Shown here piece by piece: positions 36,499-45,618 of a stretch of DNA of 64,000 bases. This DNA comes from Sulfitobacter sp. HNIBRBA3233 (GTDB lineage Bacteria > Pseudomonadota > Alphaproteobacteria > Rhodobacterales > Rhodobacteraceae). The notes under the pieces were generated by a model, which searched no databases, was not told the DNA's origin, and saw only the letters and a program-made list of their open reading frames with translations. The stretch's first letter is position 1. Every line of letters begins with the position of its first letter. The position numbers and the translations under genes were made by a program. The stretch covers positions 434,001-498,000 of the forward strand of contig NZ_JBEFLP010000002.1 of NCBI RefSeq assembly GCF_040149665.1, written 5' to 3'.

Positions 36499-37485
36499 AT
36501 GACAATCATCACACGTATTCTCGGTGCGACCGCCGCACTGGCGCTGACCGCTCCGGCGGCCTTTGCCGAAACCAAATGGGACATGACGACCGCATGGGGC
36601 GCAAACAATTTCCACGCCGAAAGCGCGATCGCCTTTGCCGACGCGGTGCGCGACGCAACCGAAGGATCGGTCGATATCACCGTGCACCTGTCCGGCGAGA
36701 CCGGTGTGAAGATCACCGAAAAGCTCACAGCGGTCGAAACCGGCATCGTCCAGATGGCGGACATGCTGCTGTTCCTGCAAGCGGGCGAGGAGCCTTTTCT
36801 GGGCGTCGACACGCTGCCCTACCTCATTCAGGGGCAGGACGAGATGAAGATCTGGCTGGAGGTGGCCGGTCCGACCTACGACGAGATTTTCGAGCGTCGC
36901 AACCAGAAGGTCCTTTACTATGTGCCGTGGCCGTCGCCGGGCGTCTACACCAAGAATGCCATTGTCAGCGCCGATGACATGGCCGGCCAGCGTATCCGCG
37001 CCTTCAACGCGACCTCCTTTACCTTCCTCGAAAAAATGGGCGCGGCCCCTGTTGAGCTGCCGTTCGAGGAACTGGCAACGGCGGTCGCCGCCGGCACGGT
37101 CGACGGGGCGGCCACATCGACCTCGACGGGCGCGAATTCCAAGCTCTACCAGTTCACCGACCATTTCAATCCGCTCAACTGGTCCATGTCGCCCGATGCG
37201 GTGACCGTGAACCTCGACGCGTGGAACGCGCTGACCGAAGAGGAACGTGCGGTCATCGAAGCGCTTGCGGATGATATGGAGGCTGATTTCTGGGCCGCTT
37301 CCGCCGCCGAAGACGAAACGCAGACGGCCGTTCTGGTTGAAAACGGCATGACGATCTCGACCGCCGATGAGACGCTGACAGCGAAGATGGCCGAAGCGGG
37401 CAAGGCGATGTGGGCGGATTTCTTCGTGAACGTTCCCGAAGCGCAGGCCGTCGTCGAAGCCTACGCGGAAAAAGCGGGCAAGTAA
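36499..37485 (+). CDS. TRAP transporter substrate-binding protein DctP (hyu-linked)
   Basis: A 328-residue periplasmic protein with a Sec signal peptide (cleavage after A-A-F-A). A perfect AGGAGG (36485-36490) precedes the ATG. The G-Q-R-I-R-A-F-N segment carries the ligand-contacting Arg common to carboxylate-binding DctP proteins. The A-T-S-T-S-T-G region marks the second lobe. It follows hyuAB by 34 nt in the same operon, so the ligand is expected to be the HyuAB substrate, probably an acid with a cyclic amide. Confidence 0.92.
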   Translation: MTIITRILGATAALALTAPAAFAETKWDMTTAWGANNFHAESAIAFADAVRDATEGSVDITVHLSGETGVKITEKLTAVETGIVQMADMLLFLQAGEEPFLGVDTLPYLIQGQDEMKIWLEVAGPTYDEIFERRNQKVLYYVPWPSPGVYTKNAIVSADDMAGQRIRAFNATSFTFLEKMGAAPVELPFEELATAVAAGTVDGAATSTSTGANSKLYQFTDHFNPLNWSMSPDAVTVNLDAWNALTEEERAVIEALADDMEADFWAASAAEDETQTAVLVENGMTISTADETLTAKMAEAGKAMWADFFVNVPEAQAVVEAYAEKAGK

Positions 37486-37527
37486 GCGGGCAGGGGCAGG
37501 GCGGGCCATGTGCCCGTCTTGCCCGCC
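37486..37527 (+). repeat. Stem-loop after the hyu-linked binding-protein gene
   Basis: GGCGGGC (37500-37506) pairs with GCCCGCC (37521-37527); alternatively GCGGGCA (37486-37492) pairs with TGCCCGC (37520-37526). It starts directly after the dctP stop and has no U tract. Confidence 0.5.
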
Positions 37528-37536
37528 GCGGTTCCC

Positions 37537-38058
37537 ATGACCCGTTTTCTGACCCTCATAGACCGGCTTTCCCGCCTTGCTGAAACCGCCGCCGTGGCGC
37601 TGATCTTCGGCTATTGCGTCCTGATGCTGACCGAAGTCGTCGCCCGCGCGCAGGCCAGCAGTTTCTCGTTCACATGGGAGTACAGCCAATATGCCATGGC
37701 TGCGGTCTTTGCGCTGGCGGCGGGGCCGGCGATCCGCACTGCGGTGCATGTGCGCATCACGCTTGTCACCGAAAAACTGCCCGCGCCGCTGACACGGGCG
37801 GTCGATCTGCTGGCCAACCTTGTGGCGCTTGTGATCGTCGCGGCCATTGTCCACGCGATGTGGACCAAAACCGCCACCTCCTTCGAGCGTAACACACTGG
37901 CCACTTCGGTCTCGAAGACGCCGCTCTGGATTCCGCAGGCACTGGTGCTTTGGGGGTTTGCGCAGCTGTGGCTCGACCTTCTGGCGCGGATGATCCGGCG
38001 GGCCACGGGGCGGACCCATGAATGGCGCGGCGCCGACGCGGAGCAGCTGGATGTTTGA
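37537..38058 (+). CDS. TRAP transporter small permease DctQ (hyu-linked)
   Basis: A 173-residue four-helix membrane protein with the F-T-W-E-Y-S-Q-Y motif and V-H-V-R-I-T typical of DctQ. The ATG at 37537 is preferred, although an in-frame GTG at 37510 has a more purine-rich leader; using it would put the hairpin inside the gene. Its end overlaps dctM by 8 nt. Confidence 0.87.
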   Translation: MTRFLTLIDRLSRLAETAAVALIFGYCVLMLTEVVARAQASSFSFTWEYSQYAMAAVFALAAGPAIRTAVHVRITLVTEKLPAPLTRAVDLLANLVALVIVAAIVHAMWTKTATSFERNTLATSVSKTPLWIPQALVLWGFAQLWLDLLARMIRRATGRTHEWRGADAEQLDV

Positions 38059-39340
38059 GATCGGTCTTGTCGCCAGCCTGTTGTTCGTGGCCCTGCTGGC
38101 CGGTTCCGTCTGGATCGGCCTGTCGCTTTTCGCGACGGGCTATCTGCTGCTGTCGATCTTCAAGCCCAATATCCCGATGGACATCTTCAGCAGCGGGGTG
38201 ATCTGGGGATCGCTGATCCCGTCACCGCTGTTGTCGCTGCCGCTGTTTATCCTGATGAGCGAGGTTCTGGTCAGCGCGGGTCTGGGCCGGTCTCTGTTCT
38301 CGGGGCTGGCGCCGTGGGTCGGTCGGCTGCCCGGCGGTCTGCTGCACGTCAATGTCGTGGGCTCCACCCTCTTCGCGGCGGTGTCTGGATCGTCGGCGGC
38401 GACAACTGCCATCGTCGGCAACGTCAGCCTGCCGGAGCTGCAGGCACGCGGCTACGACCGTCGGCTGGCGATGGGATCGCTGGCCGGTGCGGGGACGCTG
38501 GGGTTTCTGATCCCGCCGTCGATCATCATGATCATCTACGGTGTGGTGGCAGAGCAATCCATTCTGGAGCTGTTTATCGCGGGCGTCATTCCCGGTCTTA
38601 CACTCGCCGCCTGCTACATGCTCTATATTGCCGGTCATCAGGTGGTCACGGGCACCCAGCCCCCCGCCGACCGCGCCACCGCCCGCGACCTGATGCGCGG
38701 GGTGCGCGATATCGGCCCCATCGCGGCCCTGATCGGCACGATCATGGGGGCACTCTATCTGGGGTTTGCCAGTGTCAGCGAACTTGCCGCGCTGGGGGTG
38801 CTGGGTGCCGTCATCATCTCTGTGTTGATGGGGCGGTTCAGCTGGCGCGCCATGGTGTCCGCAGGGCGTCGCGCGGTGCGTACATCGGCGATGATCGGGC
38901 TGATCATCGTTGGCGCCGCGCTGTTGAATTCCGCCTTCGGCTTTCTGGGCATCCCCAAGGCGATTGCCGGGCAGATCGCGGGTTTCGGCCTGTCGCCGAT
39001 GGCGCTGATCGTGGTGCTGCTGGTGTTCTACGCGCTGCTGGGGATGTTTCTGGACGGCACCTCGATCATCGTGATGACCTTGCCGATCACCCTGCCGCTG
39101 ATCACGGCGGCGGGGTTCGATCCGATCTGGTTCGGCATCTTCGTTGTGGTCGCCGTCGAGATCAGCCAGATCACCCCGCCCATTGGCTTCAACCTCTTCG
39201 TGATCCAGTCCCAGACCGGCGAAAGCATCGGCACCATCGCCCGCGCGGCCTTGCCGTTCTTCGGCATTCTGCTTGGCTTTGCCCTGCTGCTCGCGGTATT
39301 TCCCGATCTCGCGCTCTGGCTGCCGAGGACCCTGCAATGA
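38051..39340 (+). CDS. TRAP transporter large permease DctM (hyu-linked)
   Basis: A 429-residue permease with about 12 helices. S-G-S-S-A-A-T-T-A-I near residue 110, G-F-L-I-P-P-S-I-I-M-I and I-T-P-P-I-G-F-N-L-F-V near residue 380 are DctM landmarks. The ATG at 38051 has GGAGC upstream. The stop overlaps the gntR start by 4 nt, linking transporter and regulator. Confidence 0.93.
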   Translation: MFEIGLVASLLFVALLAGSVWIGLSLFATGYLLLSIFKPNIPMDIFSSGVIWGSLIPSPLLSLPLFILMSEVLVSAGLGRSLFSGLAPWVGRLPGGLLHVNVVGSTLFAAVSGSSAATTAIVGNVSLPELQARGYDRRLAMGSLAGAGTLGFLIPPSIIMIIYGVVAEQSILELFIAGVIPGLTLAACYMLYIAGHQVVTGTQPPADRATARDLMRGVRDIGPIAALIGTIMGALYLGFASVSELAALGVLGAVIISVLMGRFSWRAMVSAGRRAVRTSAMIGLIIVGAALLNSAFGFLGIPKAIAGQIAGFGLSPMALIVVLLVFYALLGMFLDGTSIIVMTLPITLPLITAAGFDPIWFGIFVVVAVEISQITPPIGFNLFVIQSQTGESIGTIARAALPFFGILLGFALLLAVFPDLALWLPRTLQ

Positions 39341-40053
39341 CGCCGCTGCATCAACAACTGTCCGAAGATATCCTGACGAAGATACAGAAGGGCGCGTTGC
39401 GGGTGGGCCAGAAGCTGCCGCCGGAAGCGGATTACGCCGCCGAACTGGGGGTCAGCCGGTCGACGCTCCGGCAGGCGTTTGGCGAACTGGAGCGTCTCGG
39501 CGTGCTTGAACGCAAAAAGCGCGCGGGAACGACGATCATCGCGGACCGGCCCAAATCGCAGTTCAACATGCGCACGACGGGTCTGCACGAATTGCTGAGC
39601 CTCGGGCGCGACACGGATCTGGTCCTGACGGGAACGGCCACGGTTCCCACCGAAGAGGTCGTGTATCTGGAAGGCTATCACAGCGAGACGGGACATTGGC
39701 TGCAAATCAGCGGCACGCGCACGCTGCCGGGCGAGGCCACGCCGTTCAACTGCACGCAAATCTACGTGCCCGCACGCTTTGCCGGGATCGAACATGTGCT
39801 TAAGGACAGCGAGCCGTCGGTCTTTCGCATCATCGAGGAGCGCTTTGGCCTTGATGTGGGGCGGGTCAGCCAATCGGCGCAGGCGGTGCGTTGCCCCGCG
39901 CCCGAGGCCGAGGTCATCGGGCTGGAGGCAGGCGCGCCGGCCTTGCGGATCGTGGCGCAGATCTATGACCGCGAGGGCACGCTGATGGAGATTTCCGTCG
40001 CCACATTCGATCCCGACAGGTTCCAGTTGCAGACCGACGTGAGGATCGACTAG
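39337..40053 (+). CDS. GntR family regulator (HutC/UTRA type)
   Basis: A 238-residue regulator. The N-terminal winged helix contains L-P-P-E-A-D-Y-A-A-E-L-G-V-S-R-S-T-L-R-Q-A. The C-terminal UTRA effector domain (about 80-235) has the expected R-I-I-E-E-R-F-G-L and final Q-I-Y-D-R-E-G-T-L-M-E-I-S segments. It is the last gene of the hyuAB-dctPQM operon, so feedback control by the transported compound is likely. The frame is open far upstream inside dctM, but the ATG at 39337 is the natural start. Confidence 0.92.
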   Translation: MTPLHQQLSEDILTKIQKGALRVGQKLPPEADYAAELGVSRSTLRQAFGELERLGVLERKKRAGTTIIADRPKSQFNMRTTGLHELLSLGRDTDLVLTGTATVPTEEVVYLEGYHSETGHWLQISGTRTLPGEATPFNCTQIYVPARFAGIEHVLKDSEPSVFRIIEERFGLDVGRVSQSAQAVRCPAPEAEVIGLEAGAPALRIVAQIYDREGTLMEISVATFDPDRFQLQTDVRID

Positions 40054-40388
40054 CGCAGCCCTAGCGGGGTGGGCGAAATCCCGTCCGGGCAGCAATTGCA
40101 GAGAAACCCATTCGAATTGTGCCTAAATATAGGGGCCCGATCCGAGACGCTGCACAGAAACTGTGCAGGATTGCACAGACCCCCTCCATTCCTCCGGCAA
40201 GAGACTTGTCCGGCTGGCCGACACGATTGACCGTACAACTGCTTCGACCAGAAGCGCCGCGAACGGGACAATCTTGCAGGATCCACCCCGTCCGCAGCTA
40301 CAGCAAACGCTGTGTGGACAAGATTGGCGCTTGGCGGTTCATCGTCAAGGCAGCGCCGGCTTTCCGCACGCATTATGGGGATGCCTTA
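40054..40388. other. 335-bp gap before the urea transporter
   Basis: No convincing gene is seen here; the open frame that extends urtA upstream lacks family similarity. The gap holds the NtrC-like inverted repeat at 40151-40167 and a third TGCACAG half-site at 40172-40178. I found no convincing sigma-54 promoter (no GG-N10-GC element with the right spacing). Confidence 0.6.
40151..40167. promoter_or_regulatory. NtrC-like binding site upstream of urtA
   Basis: TGCACAGAAACTGTGCA is a perfect palindrome of the form TGCAC-N7-GTGCA, the spacing and half-sites known for enterobacterial NtrC sites. It extends to CTGCACAG/CTGTGCAG with a further TGCACAG copy 4 nt downstream. It lies 221 nt before the urtA start, as expected for nitrogen control of urea uptake. 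Confidence 0.65.
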
Positions 40389-41675
40389 ATGAAACTTTCC
40401 ACCAAATCTACATTATCCGCGACCGCTGCGCTTTTGTTCGCAGGCTCCGCTGCCACCGCCGAATGTGCCGACCCGATCAAGGTAGGTGTCCTGCACTCGC
40501 TTTCAGGAACCATGGCGATTTCCGAGACGACGCTGAAAGACACGATGGAACTGCTGATCCAGCAGCAAAACGAAAAGGGCGGTCTGCTTGGCTGCCAGAT
40601 CGAGGCTGTCATCGTCGATCCCGCTTCCGACTGGCCGCTCTTTGCCGAAAAGGCGCGCGAGCTTCTGACCGTGTCCGAGGTCGACGTGATCTTTGGCTCG
40701 TGGACATCCGTGTCGCGCAAATCCGCCCTGCCGGTTCTCGAAGAGCTTAACGGGCTGATGTTCTACCCGGTCCAATACGAAGGCGAGGAAAGCTCCAAGA
40801 ACGTCTTCTACACCGGTGCGGCACCCAACCAGCAGGCGATCCCCGCGACCGATTATTTCCTCGAAGAGCTGGGCGTCGAGAAATTCGCGCTGCTCGGGAC
40901 GGACTATGTCTATCCGCGCACGACCAACAACATCCTTCAGCAGTACCTGATGGACAAGGGCATCGCGGAGGAGGATATCTTCGTCAACTATACCCCCTTC
41001 GGACATTCCGACTGGTCGACCATCGTTTCGGATGTGGTCGAACTGGGTGCCGACGGCAGCCAGGTGGGCGTGATTTCGACGATCAACGGCGATGCCAACA
41101 TCGGCTTTTATAAGGAACTCGCGTCGGCGGGGATTTCGGCGGATGATATTCCCGTGGTCGCCTTTTCGGTGGGCGAGGAAGAGCTCTCCGGTCTGGATAC
41201 CTCCAACCTTGTCGGGCATCTGGCGGCCTGGAACTACTTCCAGTCAGCGGAAAGCGAGCTCAACGACGAATGGGTCGCGGCCTGGAAGGCTTTTGCCGGT
41301 GAAGACCGTGTGACCAACGACCCGATGGAGGCCCACTATATCGGGTTCAACATGTGGGTGAACGCGGTCGAGGCTGCGGGCACGACCGATGTCGATGCCG
41401 TGCGCGACGCGATGTACGGGCAGGAATTTCCGAACCTGACCGGGGGAACGGCGGTCATGCTGCCCAACCATCATCTGGCCAAGCCGGTTCTGATCGGCGA
41501 GATCCGCGCCGATGGCCAGTTCGATATCATCAGCCAGACCTCCGAAGTGCCGGGCGATGCCTGGACGGACTTCCTGCCGGAATCCGCCGTGCTGACGTCG
41601 GACTGGAAAGATCTCGGGTGCGGTATGTACAACACCGAAACCAAGACCTGCGTGCAGCTGACCTCGAACTACTAA
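40389..41675 (+). CDS. urtA: Urea ABC transporter substrate-binding protein
   Basis: A 428-residue periplasmic protein of the amide-binding (branched-chain amino acid type I) family. The signal peptide covers residues 1-24. The mature protein begins A-D-P-I-K-V-G-V-L-H-S-L-S-G-T, the UrtA/AmiC hallmark, and includes Q-Y-E-G-E-E near residue 135. It binds urea (or short amides) and hands it to UrtBC. The start at 40389 is chosen for the clean signal peptide, although the leader has only a weak GGGGAT box. It is followed by a hairpin, then urtB. Confidence 0.93.
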   Translation: MKLSTKSTLSATAALLFAGSAATAECADPIKVGVLHSLSGTMAISETTLKDTMELLIQQQNEKGGLLGCQIEAVIVDPASDWPLFAEKARELLTVSEVDVIFGSWTSVSRKSALPVLEELNGLMFYPVQYEGEESSKNVFYTGAAPNQQAIPATDYFLEELGVEKFALLGTDYVYPRTTNNILQQYLMDKGIAEEDIFVNYTPFGHSDWSTIVSDVVELGADGSQVGVISTINGDANIGFYKELASAGISADDIPVVAFSVGEEELSGLDTSNLVGHLAAWNYFQSAESELNDEWVAAWKAFAGEDRVTNDPMEAHYIGFNMWVNAVEAAGTTDVDAVRDAMYGQEFPNLTGGTAVMLPNHHLAKPVLIGEIRADGQFDIISQTSEVPGDAWTDFLPESAVLTSDWKDLGCGMYNTETKTCVQLTSNY

Positions 41676-41684
41676 GCATCCCGG

Positions 41685-41712
41685 GTCCGGGGGGTGCTCT
41701 CGCCCCCCGGAC
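41685..41712 (+). repeat. Stem-loop between urtA and urtB
   Basis: GTCCGGGGGG and CCCCCCGGAC form a perfect 10-bp stem with an 8-nt loop, starting 10 nt after the urtA stop and 37 nt before urtB. Only a short TTT follows, so partial termination or mRNA protection is more likely than full termination. Confidence 0.7.
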
Positions 41713-41749
41713 AGCTTTCCGACGTTCCCTCTCTTGATAGGTCGAATAA

Positions 41750-43678
41750 ATGCTCCGTGTCCTCATCGGCCTGGTCTGGTTGCTGCTGTCCGTCAGTGCA
41801 GTGCAGGCGCAAGACCTTCAGTCGATCTTGCAGACCCACGCGGACGAGATTGCCAATCCCTCGCGCAATTCCGTCGGTGTCGCACTCGATGATCTGGTAA
41901 GCTCGGGCTTGCCGCAGGTGCCCGCGTTTCTCGAACAGTGGTCGGAACGCAACGTCTGGCAAGATAACGAAACGGGCAGTTTCTTCATCGCGGCGGAAGA
42001 CGGCGACACGCTGATCTTGCGGGATGTAGATACCGGCGCCGAGACCGAAGCGCCCGCCGGTGGCTACACGCAAATCCGCCCCAACGGCGGTGTACGGCGG
42101 GTGGTCGGCACGGCGTTGGTGCAGTTCCAGCTCAGCGATCCTGATCCAGACCGCAGGCTGTCCGCGCTGGAAAGCATCGCGCGGCGCGGCGATGCAGAAC
42201 AGCTTGAACCGCTTCTGGCCTCTATCGAGGGCGAAACGGATCCGTCGATCCGCGCCCGCAAGGAGCAGCTGGCGGTTTTCCTCACGGCCCGTTTCGGGGA
42301 GACGCCCGATACCCGCATCGCGGCGATCGAAACACTGTCCTCCGACACGTCGCTTGAGGCGCGCGCTGTCCTGAGCCAGATCCTCGCCACCGAGGCGGGT
42401 GTCACCAAGGGCGAACCGGATGGGAACATCGCGCAGATCATCGACCCCGCGACCGCGCCGCAGTCCTACTACGGCGAACTGGTGGACGCGGGCATGGCGC
42501 CCCCCGTTGTCACCCCCGCCGCGATCCGCGCCGCGCTGGAACAGAATGTCGTCGAAGGCCGCGTGGCAGGTTTTCCGGTGGCCCAGTTGGGCACCGATGC
42601 CGCCCGCATGCAGGCCTACGCCGCGTTGGTCGAAGACGGGCGTGCCCCGGCTTTCGTGACGCAGGCGGACATCGACGCGGCCCTCGCCGATCATGTGTTC
42701 TATCTGGCCTACACCGAGGATAACGCGGCTGTAACAGCGGCGGCGCGCGAAACGCTGGACGCGGTCGAAACCCGCGTGGGATGGGCGCAGAAGCTTGATC
42801 TCACCCTCGATGGGCTGTCGCTCGCGTCGATCTATTTTCTCGCGGCCATCGGCCTTGCGATCACCTTCGGCCAGATGGGCGTGATTAATATGGCGCATGG
42901 CGAGTTCATCATGATGGGCGCCTACACCGGCTATGTCGTCCAGCTGGTCATTCCCGATTATACGGTGTCGCTGATCGTGGCCTTGCCGCTGGCCTTTGCC
43001 GTGACCTTCGGCGCGGGCGTGGCGCTGGAGCGGCTCCTGATCCGGCACCTCTACCACCGGCCACTCGAAACGCTGCTGGCGACCTTCGGCATCTCGATTG
43101 CCCTGCAACAGATCGCCAAGAACATCTTCGGCACGCAGGCCCGTCCGCTCACGTCGCCCGATTGGCTGGGCGGGGCGCTGGTGATCTCGGACGTGATCCA
43201 GATCAGCTATATCCGCATCGCAATTTTCGTGCTAGCGCTGATCTTCCTGTTCATTCTGTTGTTCATCCTCAAACGCACGCGTCTGGGGCTTGAGGTGCGC
43301 GCCGTTACGCAAAACCGTGGCATGGCCGCCTCCATGGGCATCAATCCCGACCGCATCAACATGATGACCTTCGGTCTGGGATCGGGGATCGCGGGTGTGG
43401 CGGGCGTGGCCATCGGCCTTTACGCGCAGGTGACCTCGGAAATGGGCGCGGGCTATATCGTGCAAAGCTTCATGACGGTTGTCGTGGGCGGTGTCGGCTC
43501 GATCTTCGGCACGCTCGCGGGGGCGGGGCTGATCGGGTTCCTTCAGAAGGGGATCGAGTGGCTGAACCCTTCGAACACGCTGGCGGCGCAGACCTACATG
43601 ATCCTTTTTATCATCCTGTTCATCCAATTCCGGCCCAAGGGGATCGTCGCCCCCAAAGGCCGCGCAGCGGCGGATTGA
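41750..43678 (+). CDS. urtB: Urea ABC transporter permease UrtB
   Basis: A 642-residue inner-membrane permease. A signal-like N-terminal helix and a roughly 310-residue helical-repeat periplasmic extension precede the LivH-like domain (about residues 345-635) with the G-Q-M-G-V-I-N-M-A-H-G-E motif. The extension is a known feature of UrtB. It works with UrtC and the ATPases UrtD and UrtE. It lies 3 nt before urtC. Confidence 0.94.
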   Translation: MLRVLIGLVWLLLSVSAVQAQDLQSILQTHADEIANPSRNSVGVALDDLVSSGLPQVPAFLEQWSERNVWQDNETGSFFIAAEDGDTLILRDVDTGAETEAPAGGYTQIRPNGGVRRVVGTALVQFQLSDPDPDRRLSALESIARRGDAEQLEPLLASIEGETDPSIRARKEQLAVFLTARFGETPDTRIAAIETLSSDTSLEARAVLSQILATEAGVTKGEPDGNIAQIIDPATAPQSYYGELVDAGMAPPVVTPAAIRAALEQNVVEGRVAGFPVAQLGTDAARMQAYAALVEDGRAPAFVTQADIDAALADHVFYLAYTEDNAAVTAAARETLDAVETRVGWAQKLDLTLDGLSLASIYFLAAIGLAITFGQMGVINMAHGEFIMMGAYTGYVVQLVIPDYTVSLIVALPLAFAVTFGAGVALERLLIRHLYHRPLETLLATFGISIALQQIAKNIFGTQARPLTSPDWLGGALVISDVIQISYIRIAIFVLALIFLFILLFILKRTRLGLEVRAVTQNRGMAASMGINPDRINMMTFGLGSGIAGVAGVAIGLYAQVTSEMGAGYIVQSFMTVVVGGVGSIFGTLAGAGLIGFLQKGIEWLNPSNTLAAQTYMILFIILFIQFRPKGIVAPKGRAAAD

Positions 43679-43681
43679 TCC

Positions 43682-44866
43682 ATGACCCGACCTTCAACCA
43701 CTCCGCGCAAATCCTTCATCGCGCGCAACCCGTCGGTGCTGTATTTTCTGGCCGCTCTGGGGCTGTTTACGGCCATCGTCACGATCCTGTCCGAAGCGGC
43801 GGGAACCGGGTTGGTATCGACCTCTTTCGTCAAGACATTGGGCAAGACGCTGTGCCTGTGTCTGGTGGCCATCGCGATGGACGTGGTCTGGGGCTATTGC
43901 GGCATTCTCAGCCTTGGCCACTTCGCCTTTTTCGGGATCGGCGGATACGCGATCGGCATGTGGCTGATGTACGCGCGCACGGAGATCATCGTGACCGAAA
44001 GCCTGTCAGGACTGGTGATCCCGCCGACCCCGCAGGAAGTGTCCGACGCCATCGGCAGCCAGATCTTCGGGGTCGTGGGGTCGTCGGAATTTCCGCTGAT
44101 CTGGGCCTTTGCGGACAACCTCTATATCCAGCTGGCGTTTACCGTTCTGGTGCCCGGTTTGCTGGCGCTGGTGTTCGGCTGGCTGGCGTTCCGCAGCCGT
44201 GTCACCGGCGTATACCTGTCGATCCTGACACAGGCGATGACCCTCGCTCTGTCGCTGTATCTGTTTCAGAACGACAGTGGCCTGCGCGGGAACAACGGCC
44301 TGTCCGGCCTGCAAAATATTCCCGGTTTCGCCGATAGCGGGCAGGATATCGTGTCGATCCTGTTCTTTCTTGCCTCGGCGGTGGCGCTCGGGCTCGGCTA
44401 TCTTTTGTTTGCGTGGGTCACGGACAGCAAGCTGGGCAATATCATTCAGGCCATCCGCGAGGATGAATCCCGCGTCCGGTTTCTGGGATACCATGTGGAA
44501 AGCTACAAGCTTTTCGTTTTCACGCTCACCGCCATCGTCGCGGGGCTCGCCGGCGCGCTCTATTATCCGCAGGCGGGCATCATCAATCCCGCCGAAATCG
44601 CGCCCATCGCGTCGATCTATCTGGCCGTCTGGGTGGCCATCGGGGGGCGCGGCCGCCTTTACGGTGCGGTGATCGGCGCGGCGATGGTGTCGCTGCTGTC
44701 AAGCTGGTTCACCGGCGGCGGTGCGCCTGACATTGATCTTGGCGTCTACACGATCCAGTGGGTCGACTGGTGGCTCGTGCTTCTGGGGCTGACCTTCGTT
44801 CTGGTCACGCTCTATGCGCCGAACGGCATCGGCGGTCTTTTCGACAAACTGGTGCGCAAGTCATGA
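43682..44866 (+). CDS. urtC: Urea ABC transporter permease UrtC
   Basis: A 394-residue LivM-like permease with about 10 helices. C-G-I-L-S-L-G-H-F-A-F-F near residue 75 and the E-D-E-S-R-V-R-F-L-G-Y cytoplasmic coupling segment near 265 are typical. The stop overlaps the urtD start by 4 nt. Confidence 0.94.
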   Translation: MTRPSTTPRKSFIARNPSVLYFLAALGLFTAIVTILSEAAGTGLVSTSFVKTLGKTLCLCLVAIAMDVVWGYCGILSLGHFAFFGIGGYAIGMWLMYARTEIIVTESLSGLVIPPTPQEVSDAIGSQIFGVVGSSEFPLIWAFADNLYIQLAFTVLVPGLLALVFGWLAFRSRVTGVYLSILTQAMTLALSLYLFQNDSGLRGNNGLSGLQNIPGFADSGQDIVSILFFLASAVALGLGYLLFAWVTDSKLGNIIQAIREDESRVRFLGYHVESYKLFVFTLTAIVAGLAGALYYPQAGIINPAEIAPIASIYLAVWVAIGGRGRLYGAVIGAAMVSLLSSWFTGGGAPDIDLGVYTIQWVDWWLVLLGLTFVLVTLYAPNGIGGLFDKLVRKS

Positions 44867-45618
44867 AGTCGCTTCTGGAAATGTCAGGTGTCTGCAAGTC
44901 CTTCGACGGGTTTCAGGCGATCAAGAACCTGTCGCTCCAGATCGGAGAGCCCGAGCTGCGCGCGGTGATCGGACCCAACGGCGCGGGCAAGACGACGTTC
45001 ATGGACATCATCACCGGCAAGACCCGACCCGACGAAGGCAGTATCCTGTTCGGAGAGGACAACCGGTCCCTTGTCGGCATGTCCGAAAGCGATATCGCGA
45101 CGCTGGGCATCGGGCGCAAGTTCCAGAAACCCACCGTTTTCGAGGGTCAGAGCGTGCGCGAAAACCTCGCCATGGCGCTGAAGAACCCGCGCGGTCCATT
45201 TTCGGTCCTGTTCTACCGCAAATCGGACGCGGGGGCCGCGCGGCTTGAAAAGATCGCGGATGACATCAACCTGACAGCACATCTCGCCCGCCCGGCCGGA
45301 GAGCTGAGCCACGGTCAGAAACAATGGCTGGAAATCGGGATGCTGCTGGCCCAGAGCCCGCGTTTGCTGCTGGTGGACGAACCCGCGGCGGGGATGACCG
45401 CGCAAGAACGGGAACACACGACCGACATCCTGAAGAAGGCCGCCGAAACCCGCGCGGTGATCGTGGTCGAACACGACATGGAATTCGTGCGCCGGCTGGA
45501 ATGCCGGGTGACCGTGCTGCACGAAGGATCGGTTCTGGCCGAAGGATCGCTCGACCACGTGACGCGGAACAAGACAGTGATCGACGTATATCTGGGGCGC
45601 ACCGATGCTGGAGATTGA
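44863..45618 (+). CDS. urtD: Urea ABC transporter ATP-binding protein UrtD
   Basis: A 251-residue LivG-like ATPase. Walker A is G-P-N-G-A-G-K-T-T (37-45), the ABC signature L-S-H-G-Q-K-Q-W, Walker B L-L-L-V-D-E-P, and the switch His lies in V-E-H-D-M. The signature L-S-H-G-Q in place of L-S-G-G-Q is normal for UrtD. It overlaps urtC by 4 nt and urtE by 14 nt. Confidence 0.94.
   Translation: MKSLLEMSGVCKSFDGFQAIKNLSLQIGEPELRAVIGPNGAGKTTFMDIITGKTRPDEGSILFGEDNRSLVGMSESDIATLGIGRKFQKPTVFEGQSVRENLAMALKNPRGPFSVLFYRKSDAGAARLEKIADDINLTAHLARPAGELSHGQKQWLEIGMLLAQSPRLLLVDEPAAGMTAQEREHTTDILKKAAETRAVIVVEHDMEFVRRLECRVTVLHEGSVLAEGSLDHVTRNKTVIDVYLGRTDAGD

Noticed and set aside
36334-38019. Open minus-strand frame of about 561 codons
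   Set aside because: It spans three recognised plus-strand genes and the gaps between them, and shows no motifs.
40168-40388. Sigma-54 promoter for urtA
   Set aside because: Candidates at the TGGCCG and CGGGACAATCTTGCA stretches have the GG and GC elements one base off the required spacing.
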